Below are positions 33,098 to 43,767 of a DNA stretch of 45,821 bases, in pieces. Within the stretch, counting starts at the first letter, position 1; the number at the start of each line of letters is the position of its first letter. The DNA comes from Bacteroidota bacterium. Its GTDB lineage: Bacteria; Bacteroidota; Bacteroidia; NS11-12g; UBA9320. Made by a program: the position numbers and the translations under genes. The stretch lies in NCBI GenBank assembly GCA_024679565.1, contig JAIBDD010000023.1, forward strand, positions 1-45,821, in the 5' to 3' direction. The notes below the pieces were generated by a model. That model did not search any database and was not told the origin of the DNA. It saw nothing but the letters and a program-made list of their open reading frames with translations.

Positions 33098-33556
33098 ATG
33101 TTAAAGCGAATCATAATATTTCTACTGCTCAACTTTGCTGCATTAGCAATTGGTGGATTATTCACAGGTACAGGCATTACCTCGGATTGGTACACCAGTT
33201 TAAATCAAGCACCATGGACCCCACCTGGATGGGTGTTTGGGGCAGCTTGGACTACCATCATGATTTGTTTTACCCTGTACATGACATTTCTATATGAACA
33301 AGTGTCTAAGAAAAGAGTGCTTGTTCTGTTGTTTGCAGTACAATGGATATTGAATGTTTCTTGGAACCCTATATTTTTCAAGTTTCAGCATATTACATTA
33401 GGGTTGGTGGTTATTACATCTCTCACCGCAGTTGTAGCCCTTTTGCTGGTTAAGTATTGGAATGATATAAAAGCTAAGTCAATACTTCTACTGCCATATC
33501 TGATATGGTTGTGTATTGCTACCTCGTTAAATGCCTATATTTTGCTGAATAATTAG
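33098..33556 (+). CDS. tspO: TspO/MBR family protein
   Basis: A 152-residue membrane protein with five hydrophobic helices. The family signature is clear: SLNQAPWTPPGWVFGAAWTTIMICFTLY (about residues 34-61), with the conserved WxPPGWxFxxxWT, and WILNVSWNPIFFKFQHITLG (about 85-104), followed by LLPYLIWLCIATSLNAYI. TspO proteins bind porphyrins and other tetrapyrroles or act as stress-related sensors in the outer or inner membrane. It ends only eight bases from the convergent TraB gene. The 175-base gap upstream has a purine-rich stretch but no recognised promoter. Confidence 0.95.
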   Translation: MLKRIIIFLLLNFAALAIGGLFTGTGITSDWYTSLNQAPWTPPGWVFGAAWTTIMICFTLYMTFLYEQVSKKRVLVLLFAVQWILNVSWNPIFFKFQHITLGLVVITSLTAVVALLLVKYWNDIKAKSILLLPYLIWLCIATSLNAYILLNN

Positions 33557-33563
33557 CTGTTGA

Positions 33564-35270
33564 TTATTTCAACTGGAAGCTTGTAAAAAAAGCATCTAAC
33601 TCACCTGAATCCAATAAACGAGTGTCACCAGTAATACTTAACTCGTAGATACCATCATCGGTCGTAATCTGCATCGATTTAGAGTATTCATCCAAAAAAG
33701 AGCTGGTCACCACTTTGTGTGTCTCTCCCATCACCATAATTTCTTGAGAAGTATCTGATTCGTAGTCATCTTCTGACCCCTCTTGCGATGATTTAGCCAT
33801 GGCTTCTGCCATAAGCTGTCCCATAGCCCGACTCATAACAGCCTTGCCTACCGTATTCCAATACTCATTTTCGAACCCCTCTTTTACACTCTTTCGTTTT
33901 TTCTTCTTTGCTTCAGCCCCATAATCATAATCGGATTCAGCCTCTTCCTCATAGTCTACATCAGGTTGGGTATCATAGTCGTACGTTTCCATGGCTACCT
34001 CTTCTTCAACTGATTCTTCTCCTTCGTAGGCATCATCAGTACTATATACAGACTCCGTTTCGTCAACAACTTCTTCTGCTTCTGCCACTTCTTCATCATA
34101 GGTGTAATCCTCTTCAACCGCAGCTGCATCCTCAACTTCATAGGTGTAGTCCTCAGAAGCTTCTGCCTCTTCTAAATATCCGTAGCCATCGTCACTATAA
34201 TTCGACTCCACAACTTTTTCGATTCTAAATTGGGCCTTCCCCTTTGGTGTAAACAAAGCCGCATTAACGGTTGAATATGAACCGTAAGCGTCTGACGTAT
34301 TGTCCATAGGGTCAATGTCGCTAACTCCTTGAGGCACTTGAACTGTGTATCGATCATTCGTATAACTGACCCAATCTATCGACTTTGTAGATTCGCTGTT
34401 CGACATAATATCCATTGGTCGAATGGTATAGCCAGCCTTTTCAAGTTGTTTGACCAAACCGGTTTTATTGCAAAGATGTCCGGCACCCACCGCTACGAAA
34501 TGAGATTGTTTTTTAATCATTTTCGACACGCGCTTCACCATGATTTCGTTTCGCTCTTCAAACAACCGAGTGTACATATCATTAACCAACTTATTATTAG
34601 ACGAGGTCATCTGTTCATTCATCATAGCGCACACATCTGTCAATTTCTTTTTGCTGTATACGTCAACCAAGTCCTTTTGCGAACCCATCATCATTGAGAT
34701 ATCTACATCCCAATTGTCTTCTTCTAAGAAATCGATAATTCCTTTTTTTAGCAATGACTTGTCGGTCTCCATAAACACGTCCAGTTGCTCTTGTACCGAT
34801 TCTATGCCAACCACTTCTTTCTTATTTTTTTCGGCGTATTCCTTAAGAAACATGTCAACGAATGTTGCACGCTTGTTTTTGTCTTTCTCTAAAACCATTT
34901 TTAAGATATCACCATAAAACAAGGCAATACGAGCGCCTAAAGTATCGGCAGAAACTGTTTGTTCTATTGCAGGTCTTAAGTCGTCAACCAAAAACTCTTC
35001 CCAATCTTTCATCTGCGACTTTGATGGCTTAATCTTATTTTTTAAGTTTTTGGAATTAAAATCAAGTTCGAAAGCAGAAACCTCTGCTTTCCGTATGGCC
35101 CAAAACACGCTGTCATTCCACCCAAATGCCGCTTCGTCTTGAACATGCATAGTTCCGAATAGATAACTTGGTGTTTCTAAGCCGTTACCTGAGATTTCAA
35201 AAAGCAAGGTGTTTTGTCCAAATGCATTTAAACTCAGAAATGAGAGAGACAATAAGACTAATTTTTTCAT
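33564..35270 (-). CDS. TraB/GumN family protein with long acidic insert
   Basis: A 568-residue exported protein with a signal peptide (residues 1-19, ending AFGQ). The N-terminal 290 residues are a TraB/GumN (ChaN-like) domain: SYLFGTMHVQD (about 36-46), AFELDF and VAVGAGHLCNKTGLVKQLEKAGY (259-281). Homologues are thought to be metalloproteases or haem-binding. Residues about 357-454 are a very acidic, Tyr- and Glu-rich segment with imperfect EDYTY repeats, closed by the basic KKKKRK (455-460). A further mixed domain follows to the end. Family members usually have about 300 residues, so this is almost double. The start at 35270 is chosen for the signal peptide; the longer frame gains six residues that do not fit. 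Confidence 0.88.
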   Translation of the reverse strand: MKKLVLLSLSFLSLNAFGQNTLLFEISGNGLETPSYLFGTMHVQDEAAFGWNDSVFWAIRKAEVSAFELDFNSKNLKNKIKPSKSQMKDWEEFLVDDLRPAIEQTVSADTLGARIALFYGDILKMVLEKDKNKRATFVDMFLKEYAEKNKKEVVGIESVQEQLDVFMETDKSLLKKGIIDFLEEDNWDVDISMMMGSQKDLVDVYSKKKLTDVCAMMNEQMTSSNNKLVNDMYTRLFEERNEIMVKRVSKMIKKQSHFVAVGAGHLCNKTGLVKQLEKAGYTIRPMDIMSNSESTKSIDWVSYTNDRYTVQVPQGVSDIDPMDNTSDAYGSYSTVNAALFTPKGKAQFRIEKVVESNYSDDGYGYLEEAEASEDYTYEVEDAAAVEEDYTYDEEVAEAEEVVDETESVYSTDDAYEGEESVEEEVAMETYDYDTQPDVDYEEEAESDYDYGAEAKKKKRKSVKEGFENEYWNTVGKAVMSRAMGQLMAEAMAKSSQEGSEDDYESDTSQEIMVMGETHKVVTSSFLDEYSKSMQITTDDGIYELSITGDTRLLDSGELDAFFTSFQLK

Positions 35271-35313
35271 AATTCGATTAAAACACAAGTATACTATTAC
35301 TTACTTTGCTAGG

Positions 35314-36597
35314 ATGCTTACAAAGTCAGATAAATTCATTTTTATACTCATCTTTGGATTACTGTTGTTTCTTAACTTCAACCGCCATGCAAAACATGGA
35401 TCTTTTAATTACCACAGTGAATTATGGGCCGACAAAGCAGGTTATCAAGTTTTCTTACCTGCCTTGTTTTATTACGACTTCAAAGCTTCCGAATTTCCAG
35501 AAGACATTGCACGTCAAACAGGCACTGGATTTTCTCTCGACGATAAGTCAAACAAGGTTCTAACGAAGTACCCAATAGGAGTGGCTATAATGCAGTTACC
35601 GTTTTTTACTATTGGTGCAGGGGTTGATGCGATTATACATTCTAAAGAGCCAAGGGGTTACAGCAAAGTGCAGCACAAAATGATTGGCGTATCAACCATA
35701 TTTTATGCTGTTTTGGGCCTGTTATTTTTGTTTAAATCGTTGCTACAACATTCTCGTAAGACGAGATATTTATTACTGTTTCTTATTGTTTTCGCGTCAA
35801 ACTTATTCTTCTACATCACTCGTGACGCCGGGTTATCACATGGTTATTCGTTTTTTCTATTTGCCTTATTGCTATATACTTTAAACCAATTTGTTGCCCA
35901 GCCAAAGCGGTATGCATTTCTTGTAGTCAGTATTTGCTGCATCGTTTTAGGGTCTTTAGTTCGCCCGATAAACATATTGTTTTTCGGTCTTGCCTCTGCC
36001 ATTGTGCTGGTTCCAAACTTTAAGACTTTTATTGAGCATAAGAAAGAAGTGCTGATAGGCTTTGGTGTTGCCATACCATTTGTATTGCTTTTGGTAATCC
36101 CTCAACTGCTGTATTACAATTATGCTTTTGGAGATTATTTGGCCTACAGTTATAACGACGAACGCTTCTTGTATTTCGGTAATCCAAGAATTGCCCGTGT
36201 TTGGTTTGCTCCAGCCAACGGGTTGCTGCTGTACAGCCCCGTTTTTATACTCTTTGCCGTCGGTATCGTCATGAGGTTTCGAAAATATAGGCTACAATCC
36301 TCCTTAACCCTTTTGTTATTTTTTGCCATCACTTATTTATATGCCTCATGGTGGACTCCGGGTTTGGGATGTGGATATGGGCATAGAGGCTTTATAGAAT
36401 TTCTTCCTTTTTTCGCCATTCCAATGGCTCATGTATTGGGCAAACTCAAAACCAATGCTATAACAATGTTTATGACTATGATTGCCTTACTTTACATCAT
36501 CCTTCTGGTTTACTTCCAATACCACTATGATGGTTGCTGGTATGGTAACGGATACTGGGACTGGCAAGAACTATTGCTCATTTTAGGCATAAATTAG
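35314..36597 (+). CDS. Polytopic membrane protein, GT-C glycosyltransferase-like
   Basis: A 427-residue protein with about 10-12 hydrophobic segments. An extracytoplasmic loop near the N-terminus (YHSELWADKAGYQVFLPALFYYDF) and the stretch YPIGVAIMQLPFFTIG resemble uncharacterised GT-C-type mannosyltransferase-like proteins of Bacteroidota, in which an acidic loop residue near the first helix is catalytic. A further block, RDAGLSHGYSFFLFALLLYTL, is also usual in that group. It probably moves sugars from a lipid carrier, but no substrate is known. The ATG at 35314 is preferred to the longer frame, which would overlap the TraB start on the other strand. Confidence 0.72.
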   Translation: MLTKSDKFIFILIFGLLLFLNFNRHAKHGSFNYHSELWADKAGYQVFLPALFYYDFKASEFPEDIARQTGTGFSLDDKSNKVLTKYPIGVAIMQLPFFTIGAGVDAIIHSKEPRGYSKVQHKMIGVSTIFYAVLGLLFLFKSLLQHSRKTRYLLLFLIVFASNLFFYITRDAGLSHGYSFFLFALLLYTLNQFVAQPKRYAFLVVSICCIVLGSLVRPINILFFGLASAIVLVPNFKTFIEHKKEVLIGFGVAIPFVLLLVIPQLLYYNYAFGDYLAYSYNDERFLYFGNPRIARVWFAPANGLLLYSPVFILFAVGIVMRFRKYRLQSSLTLLLFFAITYLYASWWTPGLGCGYGHRGFIEFLPFFAIPMAHVLGKLKTNAITMFMTMIALLYIILLVYFQYHYDGCWYGNGYWDWQELLLILGIN

Positions 36598-36670
36598 ACT
36601 CAGTTTAAATCAATATTGAAAAACAATTAATTTCTTTTCTGCACATTTGTCAAAACTTAATTAGCATACA

Positions 36671-38557
36671 TTGAATCACCCATCAACCATATCTTCCAAA
36701 CTTCCAAAAAACGGTCAGTCCATCTTTTCGATTATGTCGGGATTGGCCAACGAGCATGATGCGATAAATCTTTCTCAAGGTTTTCCTGACTTTAACCCAG
36801 ACGAGAGACTCACCAAATTGGTAACTGAAGGAATGCGAAAAGGATTTAACCAATACGCACCAATGCCTGGTTTAATGGATTTACGTGAGGTGATTGCCGA
36901 CAAAACATATGAGTTATACGGCATTGATTATAGTGCTCCGGATGAAGTTACGGTTGTACCTGGAGCTACTTATGGCATATTTGCGGCCATTAGTGCGGTT
37001 ATTAAGGAAGACGATGAGGTTATATTGTTTGAGCCGGCGTACGACTGCTATGTACCTGCAATCGAATTGAATGGTGGAAAACCTATTCGGGTTGAGCTCA
37101 AGTTTCCAAACTTCAATATTGATTGGGCTGAGGTAGCAAAACTAATAACGTTTAGAACCAAGATGATTATCATCAACACGCCACACAATCCAAGTGGGTG
37201 TGTATTGGGCCCTGAAGACCTTAAACAACTGGCGAAACTTGTGCATGGATCAGACATTATCATTTTAAGTGACGAAGTATACGAACACATCATATTCGAT
37301 AATACAAGGCACGAGAGTGTAGCGTATTATCCTGAGTTGGCAGAGCGCAGCTTTATTGTTTCGTCGTTTGGTAAAACGTACCACACAACTGGGTGGAAAA
37401 TGGGTTATGTTTTAGCACCCAAAAATCTAACACGCGAACTGCGAAAAGTGCATCAGTTCTTGGCTTTTAGTACAAGCAGCCCGATGCAATATGCGTACAG
37501 TAAAATGCTTAAAAATCCTAAAACGTACAATGGCCTGCCTCAATTCTATCAAGAGAAGCGGGATTATTTTGCAGAGCTGGTACGTGGGTCAAGGTTCGAA
37601 TTACTACCTTGTAGTGGCTCTTATTTTCAATTATTAAAATATGATAAAATAAGTGACGAGCGGGATGAGGATTTCGCTAAGCGACTCACTATTGAACATA
37701 AGATTGCTTCAATTCCCATCTCTGTTTTTTATAGAAATAAAACAGACAACAACGTGTTGCGATTTTGCAGCAGAAATACTATGCACGATTTAAATATATC
37801 GCTCGTGCAGACAATAGTTGCTTGGGAAGACAAGCAGACTAATCTAGATCATTTCACTAATATTATAGAAACCATTTCTGACACCGACCTTGTTGTTTTA
37901 CCAGAAATGTTCAATACAGGATTTAGTATGAATCCGTCAAAAAATGGAGAATCCATGGAAGGTCCAACCATTCAATGGATGAAGCATGTTACCGAGCAAA
38001 AACAGTTCGAACTGGCGGGCAGTTTAATCATTGAAGAAAACGACAAGTATTTCAACCGGTTTGTAAAAGTATCACCATCAGGAGAAACAGAATACTACGA
38101 CAAACGTCATGCCTTCTCTATGGCCGGCGAGGACAAAGTATTCACCAAAGGAAGTGAGCGGGTTGTTTGGAATACCAAAGGTTGGAAGATTTGTCCTCAG
38201 GTATGCTACGACTTGCGTTTTCCTGTTTGGAGCCGTAACGATTCAGCTTATGACGTCCTTTTATATACAGCAAATTGGCCAGAAAAGAGGATAAGTCACT
38301 GGCTAGCTTTAACAAAAGCCCGCGCCATTGAAAATCAGTGTTATGTCGCTGCAGTAAACCGTACCGGACAAGACGGTGAAGGGATACATTACAACGGTAA
38401 TTCCGTCATCATTGATTTTGATGGACAATCACTGGTTCATGACGAAGGACAAGACGTCGTATTATCGTTTAGCTTGTCTAAAGAAAAACTAGATAACAGA
38501 AGAGCTCAATTTCCTGTATTAAACGATCGAGATAGTTTTAGTGTGGGTCTGGCTTAG
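36671..38557 (+). CDS. Fused class I aminotransferase and omega-amidase (nitrilase family)
   Basis: A single 628-residue frame. Residues 1-366 are a class I aminotransferase of the YbdL/glutamine-transaminase type: LSQGFPDFNPDE, NTPHNPSGCV and the PLP lysine K235 in SFGKTYHTTGW. From M371 on it is a nitrilase-superfamily enzyme of the YafV/omega-amidase type, with the triad E412 (LPEMFNTGF), K478 (YDKRHAF) and C512 (CPQVCYDLRFP). Together they would convert glutamine or methionine plus keto acid to products, with omega-amidase removing the alpha-ketoglutaramate. Normally they are separate genes. The transaminase part stops at LRFC and lacks the usual end; an out-of-frame remnant is next to the junction (see findings). 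The first codon is TTG. Confidence 0.93.
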   Translation: MNHPSTISSKLPKNGQSIFSIMSGLANEHDAINLSQGFPDFNPDERLTKLVTEGMRKGFNQYAPMPGLMDLREVIADKTYELYGIDYSAPDEVTVVPGATYGIFAAISAVIKEDDEVILFEPAYDCYVPAIELNGGKPIRVELKFPNFNIDWAEVAKLITFRTKMIIINTPHNPSGCVLGPEDLKQLAKLVHGSDIIILSDEVYEHIIFDNTRHESVAYYPELAERSFIVSSFGKTYHTTGWKMGYVLAPKNLTRELRKVHQFLAFSTSSPMQYAYSKMLKNPKTYNGLPQFYQEKRDYFAELVRGSRFELLPCSGSYFQLLKYDKISDERDEDFAKRLTIEHKIASIPISVFYRNKTDNNVLRFCSRNTMHDLNISLVQTIVAWEDKQTNLDHFTNIIETISDTDLVVLPEMFNTGFSMNPSKNGESMEGPTIQWMKHVTEQKQFELAGSLIIEENDKYFNRFVKVSPSGETEYYDKRHAFSMAGEDKVFTKGSERVVWNTKGWKICPQVCYDLRFPVWSRNDSAYDVLLYTANWPEKRISHWLALTKARAIENQCYVAAVNRTGQDGEGIHYNGNSVIIDFDGQSLVHDEGQDVVLSFSLSKEKLDNRRAQFPVLNDRDSFSVGLA

Positions 38558-40928
38558 ATTTTAGATTGTAGGATACCCCTACCACAACAGATCTACCAGG
38601 CTCTTGAATACCAATAATTTTATACCGGCTCATATTGCTAAAATAGGCCGTATTTAGCAAATTATTTACAGCAAAATTTATTTCGATACCGTTTTTCAAA
38701 TACAAGGCAACATTAGTATTTATCAAATTGTACGAATCCGTTGGCACATCATTTCTTGGCACCCTGTTTTGTTGGCTAAAATAGGCGAAGTTGATTTCCG
38801 CATGTAACTCCTCCATCCACTTTTTAATCGGTTCGTGAATATATTCAACACTTGATTTTACGGAAAGCGGTGGTATAAACGGCGCATATTCTTGAAGAGA
38901 CAAATTGAGGATTTCGGTGTACTCGCTGGTTAGCGAAAAAACTAAATCACTAAGTATTTTGTACTCCAATCTGGTCTCAAACCCATAATGACGTGCAGGA
39001 GCCTGTGTGTAGGCATACAATTGCCCTGCCTCTGGGTATGGATATATATCGTTGTTAACTTCAAGTCGTGCGAACACATTTGACGGAGCCAAGTAAACAA
39101 AATTAAAAAAGTAGTTCGCATATACCGACGACTCTACCAGCCAACGTTTGCGCTCGTAAATGATACTAACGTCGTTTTGGATAGCCGATTCAGGCTTTAG
39201 TGTTATATCCCCTTTCTCGTATCTAAATGCGCCGTGGTGCAAACCATTGGATGCCAATTCATTTGGCTGAAGCATCCTGCTCGTTTTGGCTGTATTAATT
39301 TTTATATATAGGGACTTTTGAATTTCCTTGTTTAAACCAATACTAGCTGCCCAATTAGGCAGCATGGTATGAAAGGATTCGTTTCTGTTAGCCAAACCAA
39401 CATACCTGCCATTTTGGTAAAATGGTGTTTTGGTAGAATCAAAATCAAGATAATTCGCTTCAACCCTCCCTCCTAAATTAACTTTCCATCCTTTTTTTGT
39501 CTCTGATTTCACTAAACCGTAAAAAGCCATTAAGCCAGAAGAATAGGCCGGTATAATAAACTCATAACCGCTAACGGAATTCTCGCGCCATTGACCTGAG
39601 AATCCAATTATCTTCTTTCTGTTTGAATCATTAACAAAGTATCTAGCATTAAAAGTAGTCGTATTCAACTCAAGGTTTAGCGCTTGTGTATTCACTGAAT
39701 TGTCTCCACTAAATGCACCACTATGTGGCAAAGCTATTTCACCTCTCACATTTCTTTGAAATCCAGCGTCTATTTCTAACCAGTTCGAATGAATCAGAAT
39801 ATTTGCATGTCCTGATAAGTTGATGTGGTTGACTTCTTGATATGGCAAATCAAGATTACTAAAGTCGCCGTCATGTCTTAAAGCGGTTACACTGGGCACG
39901 CCAAATGCTCCTGCAAAAAAACCAGAAGTTTGTTCAAAAAATGAAGCGCGCACATACCAGTATCCCCAGTTCTTAGAAACCCCAGCGTAAGCATTCAATA
40001 CGCGTTCTTGAACGGCCGTGTTTTTGAGCCTATTGCTATAAATGGGTAACACAGTTGTTTGATATACAAAGGAATTTGACGGCACCTTGTAATCACTAGA
40101 CTCTAGGAAACTATATCGTATTTTGAACCAGCGACCGTTTTTATTTGCAGAAGCAAACGTACTCGACCTCAAACCATTATTCAAAGAGTTATAGCTCACG
40201 TGTTGACCTACAGCAAATTGATCCTTACGTTTAGGTAAAGCAGGTCTAATGTTGATCACCCCTGCAACAGCATCAGATCCGTAAACCAAGGCCGATGCTC
40301 CTTTGATTATCTCAATTTTATCTGCATTGTTTACATCCAATTCCAAGCCGTGATCTGCGCCCCATTGCTGACCCTCTTGTTTTATCCCGTCTGTTGTAAC
40401 GACTACTCTATTCCCATTTAACCCTCTAAGAGATGGTTTACTAACACCAACACCGTTATTCAATGCGCCTACTCCGGGCACTTTCTCCAAATTGTTACTT
40501 AAAGAGGTACCACCTTGTTGTTTCAAAAAGTGTTCATCTAAATGTATGACCTGAAGTGGGTTGTTTTTTAAGGCCTGTTTCTCCAACGAGTTTTCAATAA
40601 TTACTTCATGTAACTCGTTAATAGACTCCTCTAGGTTGAACCGCAGGCTTTTTATGGAAGTCGTTACATCAATATCTCTTTGCTGCGCGTGATAGCCGGC
40701 ATACGTTACATGCAAATGGTAGTGGCCTTTTTTAACCCCATTAATTATAAAATAACCACTTGAGTCGGTTAACACGCCTACATGTGTTTCATGTATAAAC
40801 ACATCAACCGACTCCAATGGAGCACCTTCTTCATTCGTCACAAAGCCAGCAACGGAGTACTGACCATACGAAACCAAATGACATAAAATGCTTGTTAAAA
40901 GAAAAAATAAAGATCGTTTACTTAACAT
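38538..40928 (-). CDS. TonB-dependent outer-membrane receptor
   Basis: A 796-residue receptor. After a signal peptide (residues 1-22) comes a carboxypeptidase-regulatory-like domain (YSVAGFVTNEEGAPLESVDVFI), then the plug (NPLQVIHLDEHFLKQQGGTS, VPGVGALNNGVGVSKPSLRG), then a 22-strand barrel to the C-terminus (GVSYNLKS). It imports a substrate with TonB energy. The first gene of the operon encodes a His-rich small protein and the second a DUF4625 lipoprotein, a set that suggests metal, such as zinc or copper, rather than iron siderophore; no direct ligand is readable. It overlaps the DUF4625 gene by 11 bases and its stop overlaps the convergent nitrilase gene by 20 bases. Confidence 0.94.
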   Translation of the reverse strand: MLSKRSLFFLLTSILCHLVSYGQYSVAGFVTNEEGAPLESVDVFIHETHVGVLTDSSGYFIINGVKKGHYHLHVTYAGYHAQQRDIDVTTSIKSLRFNLEESINELHEVIIENSLEKQALKNNPLQVIHLDEHFLKQQGGTSLSNNLEKVPGVGALNNGVGVSKPSLRGLNGNRVVVTTDGIKQEGQQWGADHGLELDVNNADKIEIIKGASALVYGSDAVAGVINIRPALPKRKDQFAVGQHVSYNSLNNGLRSSTFASANKNGRWFKIRYSFLESSDYKVPSNSFVYQTTVLPIYSNRLKNTAVQERVLNAYAGVSKNWGYWYVRASFFEQTSGFFAGAFGVPSVTALRHDGDFSNLDLPYQEVNHINLSGHANILIHSNWLEIDAGFQRNVRGEIALPHSGAFSGDNSVNTQALNLELNTTTFNARYFVNDSNRKKIIGFSGQWRENSVSGYEFIIPAYSSGLMAFYGLVKSETKKGWKVNLGGRVEANYLDFDSTKTPFYQNGRYVGLANRNESFHTMLPNWAASIGLNKEIQKSLYIKINTAKTSRMLQPNELASNGLHHGAFRYEKGDITLKPESAIQNDVSIIYERKRWLVESSVYANYFFNFVYLAPSNVFARLEVNNDIYPYPEAGQLYAYTQAPARHYGFETRLEYKILSDLVFSLTSEYTEILNLSLQEYAPFIPPLSVKSSVEYIHEPIKKWMEELHAEINFAYFSQQNRVPRNDVPTDSYNLINTNVALYLKNGIEINFAVNNLLNTAYFSNMSRYKIIGIQEPGRSVVVGVSYNLKSKPDPH

Positions 40929-41649
40929 CTATTTCGATTTCAGCCACCGATAAATTATCGTCACTGTCGAATGAACTAATTATTAATTCTGCCTCTTCTA
41001 CAGAACCGTCAATGGTAAACTTTTGATCGAATGTAAAACTGACATCAGTATCTCCTTCAAGATCAATATCCCCGTCAGCAATTGGTGGTGCCGACTCGTT
41101 CTCATGATCTATGAGCATGTACGATATTTCCTTCAAATCCACATCGTCTTCAACGGTGAATGTAATTGTGAACTCCTCGCCTGCCGTTACTTCTAATGTG
41201 CCGTTCAAGTTCTTATAGACCGGCTGACCTGCTTGAGTGATTTCAAAATCCAACACCTTAACATCGGACCGATTACCTTCGACGTCTAATGCCGAAATCT
41301 CTAGGTGGTAAGGCCCTGCTGCTGCGTTATTTGGCACCTCAAATTCGGCTACCTCTTCAGAACTAGTACTACTTAAAGCTAAAATTTGAGAGCCATCATA
41401 TTTTAGGTTTGCCTTGCCATGTTTGTGGCCCTCGAAATTGTCGTGAATTTCAACAAATCCTTCCGACAAGGCTATGTTGTCGTCAAATGTTATTCTTACG
41501 TTCAAACTGTCTCCAGCCGGAATACTCGTTCCATCTAAAAAATTAACACTGGTGATTGTTGGCTTATCTTCATCCGTAGTTGGATTGTCGTTGCATCCTG
41601 AACCCCATACAATAGCAGAGGCGACCAAGATATTTAAAATTGGTTTCAT
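40918..41649 (-). CDS. DUF4625 lipoprotein
   Basis: A 243-residue lipoprotein with the lipobox GSGC (Cys about residue 19). The body has two Ig-like beta-sandwich parts, about residues 32-130 and 140-243, as in the Bacteroidota family DUF4625: PTITSVNFLDGTSIPAGDSLNVRITFDDN and YHLEISALDVEGNRS. A His-rich loop HDNFEGHKHGK (about 68-78) could bind metal. It is very acidic overall, and its end (EIEIDVK) overlaps the TonB receptor start by 11 bases. Position between a His-rich small protein and the receptor suggests a surface component of metal uptake. Confidence 0.88.
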   Translation of the reverse strand: MKPILNILVASAIVWGSGCNDNPTTDEDKPTITSVNFLDGTSIPAGDSLNVRITFDDNIALSEGFVEIHDNFEGHKHGKANLKYDGSQILALSSTSSEEVAEFEVPNNAAAGPYHLEISALDVEGNRSDVKVLDFEITQAGQPVYKNLNGTLEVTAGEEFTITFTVEDDVDLKEISYMLIDHENESAPPIADGDIDLEGDTDVSFTFDQKFTIDGSVEEAELIISSFDSDDNLSVAEIEIDVK

Positions 41650-41714
41650 TGATATATTGTTTTCTGCGTTTCCGCAGGTTATTAAAAAGAAAAATAAGTT
41701 AGTTGGTTGTTGAT

Positions 41715-42035
41715 TTAAACCATATGAGGAGGTCCTCTGGCATCAGGTTTTTCTTTATAAAAACTAACAACAATGGACTCAAAGTGAGGAAAGATACTTT
41801 GAATCGGGTATAGTGGTTTATACGATTCTGAAACTGGTGAAGGGGTTATGCTGGCATGAACCACAGTACATAAACCACAAACGTCAATTTCGGCATGGGG
41901 CTCGCAAAAGTGTTCTGTAGCGTTTGTACATAAATCCTCATGCTCTTCATGCATGTGATGCAAGGCATCCACAAGTTGAACACCACACCAAAGTGTGAGT
42001 AACAACGTAGCTATGATTTGCTTAAAGTTTCGCAA
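41715..42035 (-). CDS. Small exported His/Cys-rich protein
   Basis: A 106-residue protein with a hydrophobic N-terminal segment (about residues 6-24), likely a signal anchor or signal peptide. Directly after it come LHHMHEEHEDLCTNATEHFCEPHAEIDVCGLCTVVHA (split for reading: histidines at LHHMHEEHE, TEHFCEPH and cysteines at DLC, HFC, DVCGLC), a dense potential metal-binding site. The tail ends RGPPHMV. The first codon is TTG at 42035, close after a -7 promoter element. Small proteins with this pattern precede TonB receptors in other Bacteroidota, as I recall, so a metal chaperone or sensor is plausible but unproven. Confidence 0.75.
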   Translation of the reverse strand: MRNFKQIIATLLLTLWCGVQLVDALHHMHEEHEDLCTNATEHFCEPHAEIDVCGLCTVVHASITPSPVSESYKPLYPIQSIFPHFESIVVSFYKEKPDARGPPHMV

Positions 42036-42042
42036 TACCGAG

Positions 42043-42050
42043 CAAAGGTA
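42043..42050 (-). promoter_or_regulatory. Putative -7 element of the metal-uptake operon
   Basis: On the minus strand TACCTTTG matches TAnnTTTG, ending 7 bases before the TTG start at 42035. This implies a nearly leaderless mRNA. No -33 element is seen; a metal-dependent regulator may substitute. Confidence 0.4.
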
Positions 42051-42057
42051 ATTGTAT

Positions 42058-43767
<1,710 letters not shown>

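Noticed and set aside
33908-34228. Plus-strand frame of 106 residues rich in His, Leu, Pro and Gln
   Set aside because: It is the antisense shadow of the acidic Glu/Asp/Tyr insert of the TraB/GumN protein.
35209-35313. Longer N-terminus of the GT-C-like protein
   Set aside because: The extension would overlap the start of the TraB/GumN gene on the other strand and lacks hydrophobic character; the ATG at 35314 gives a normal membrane start.
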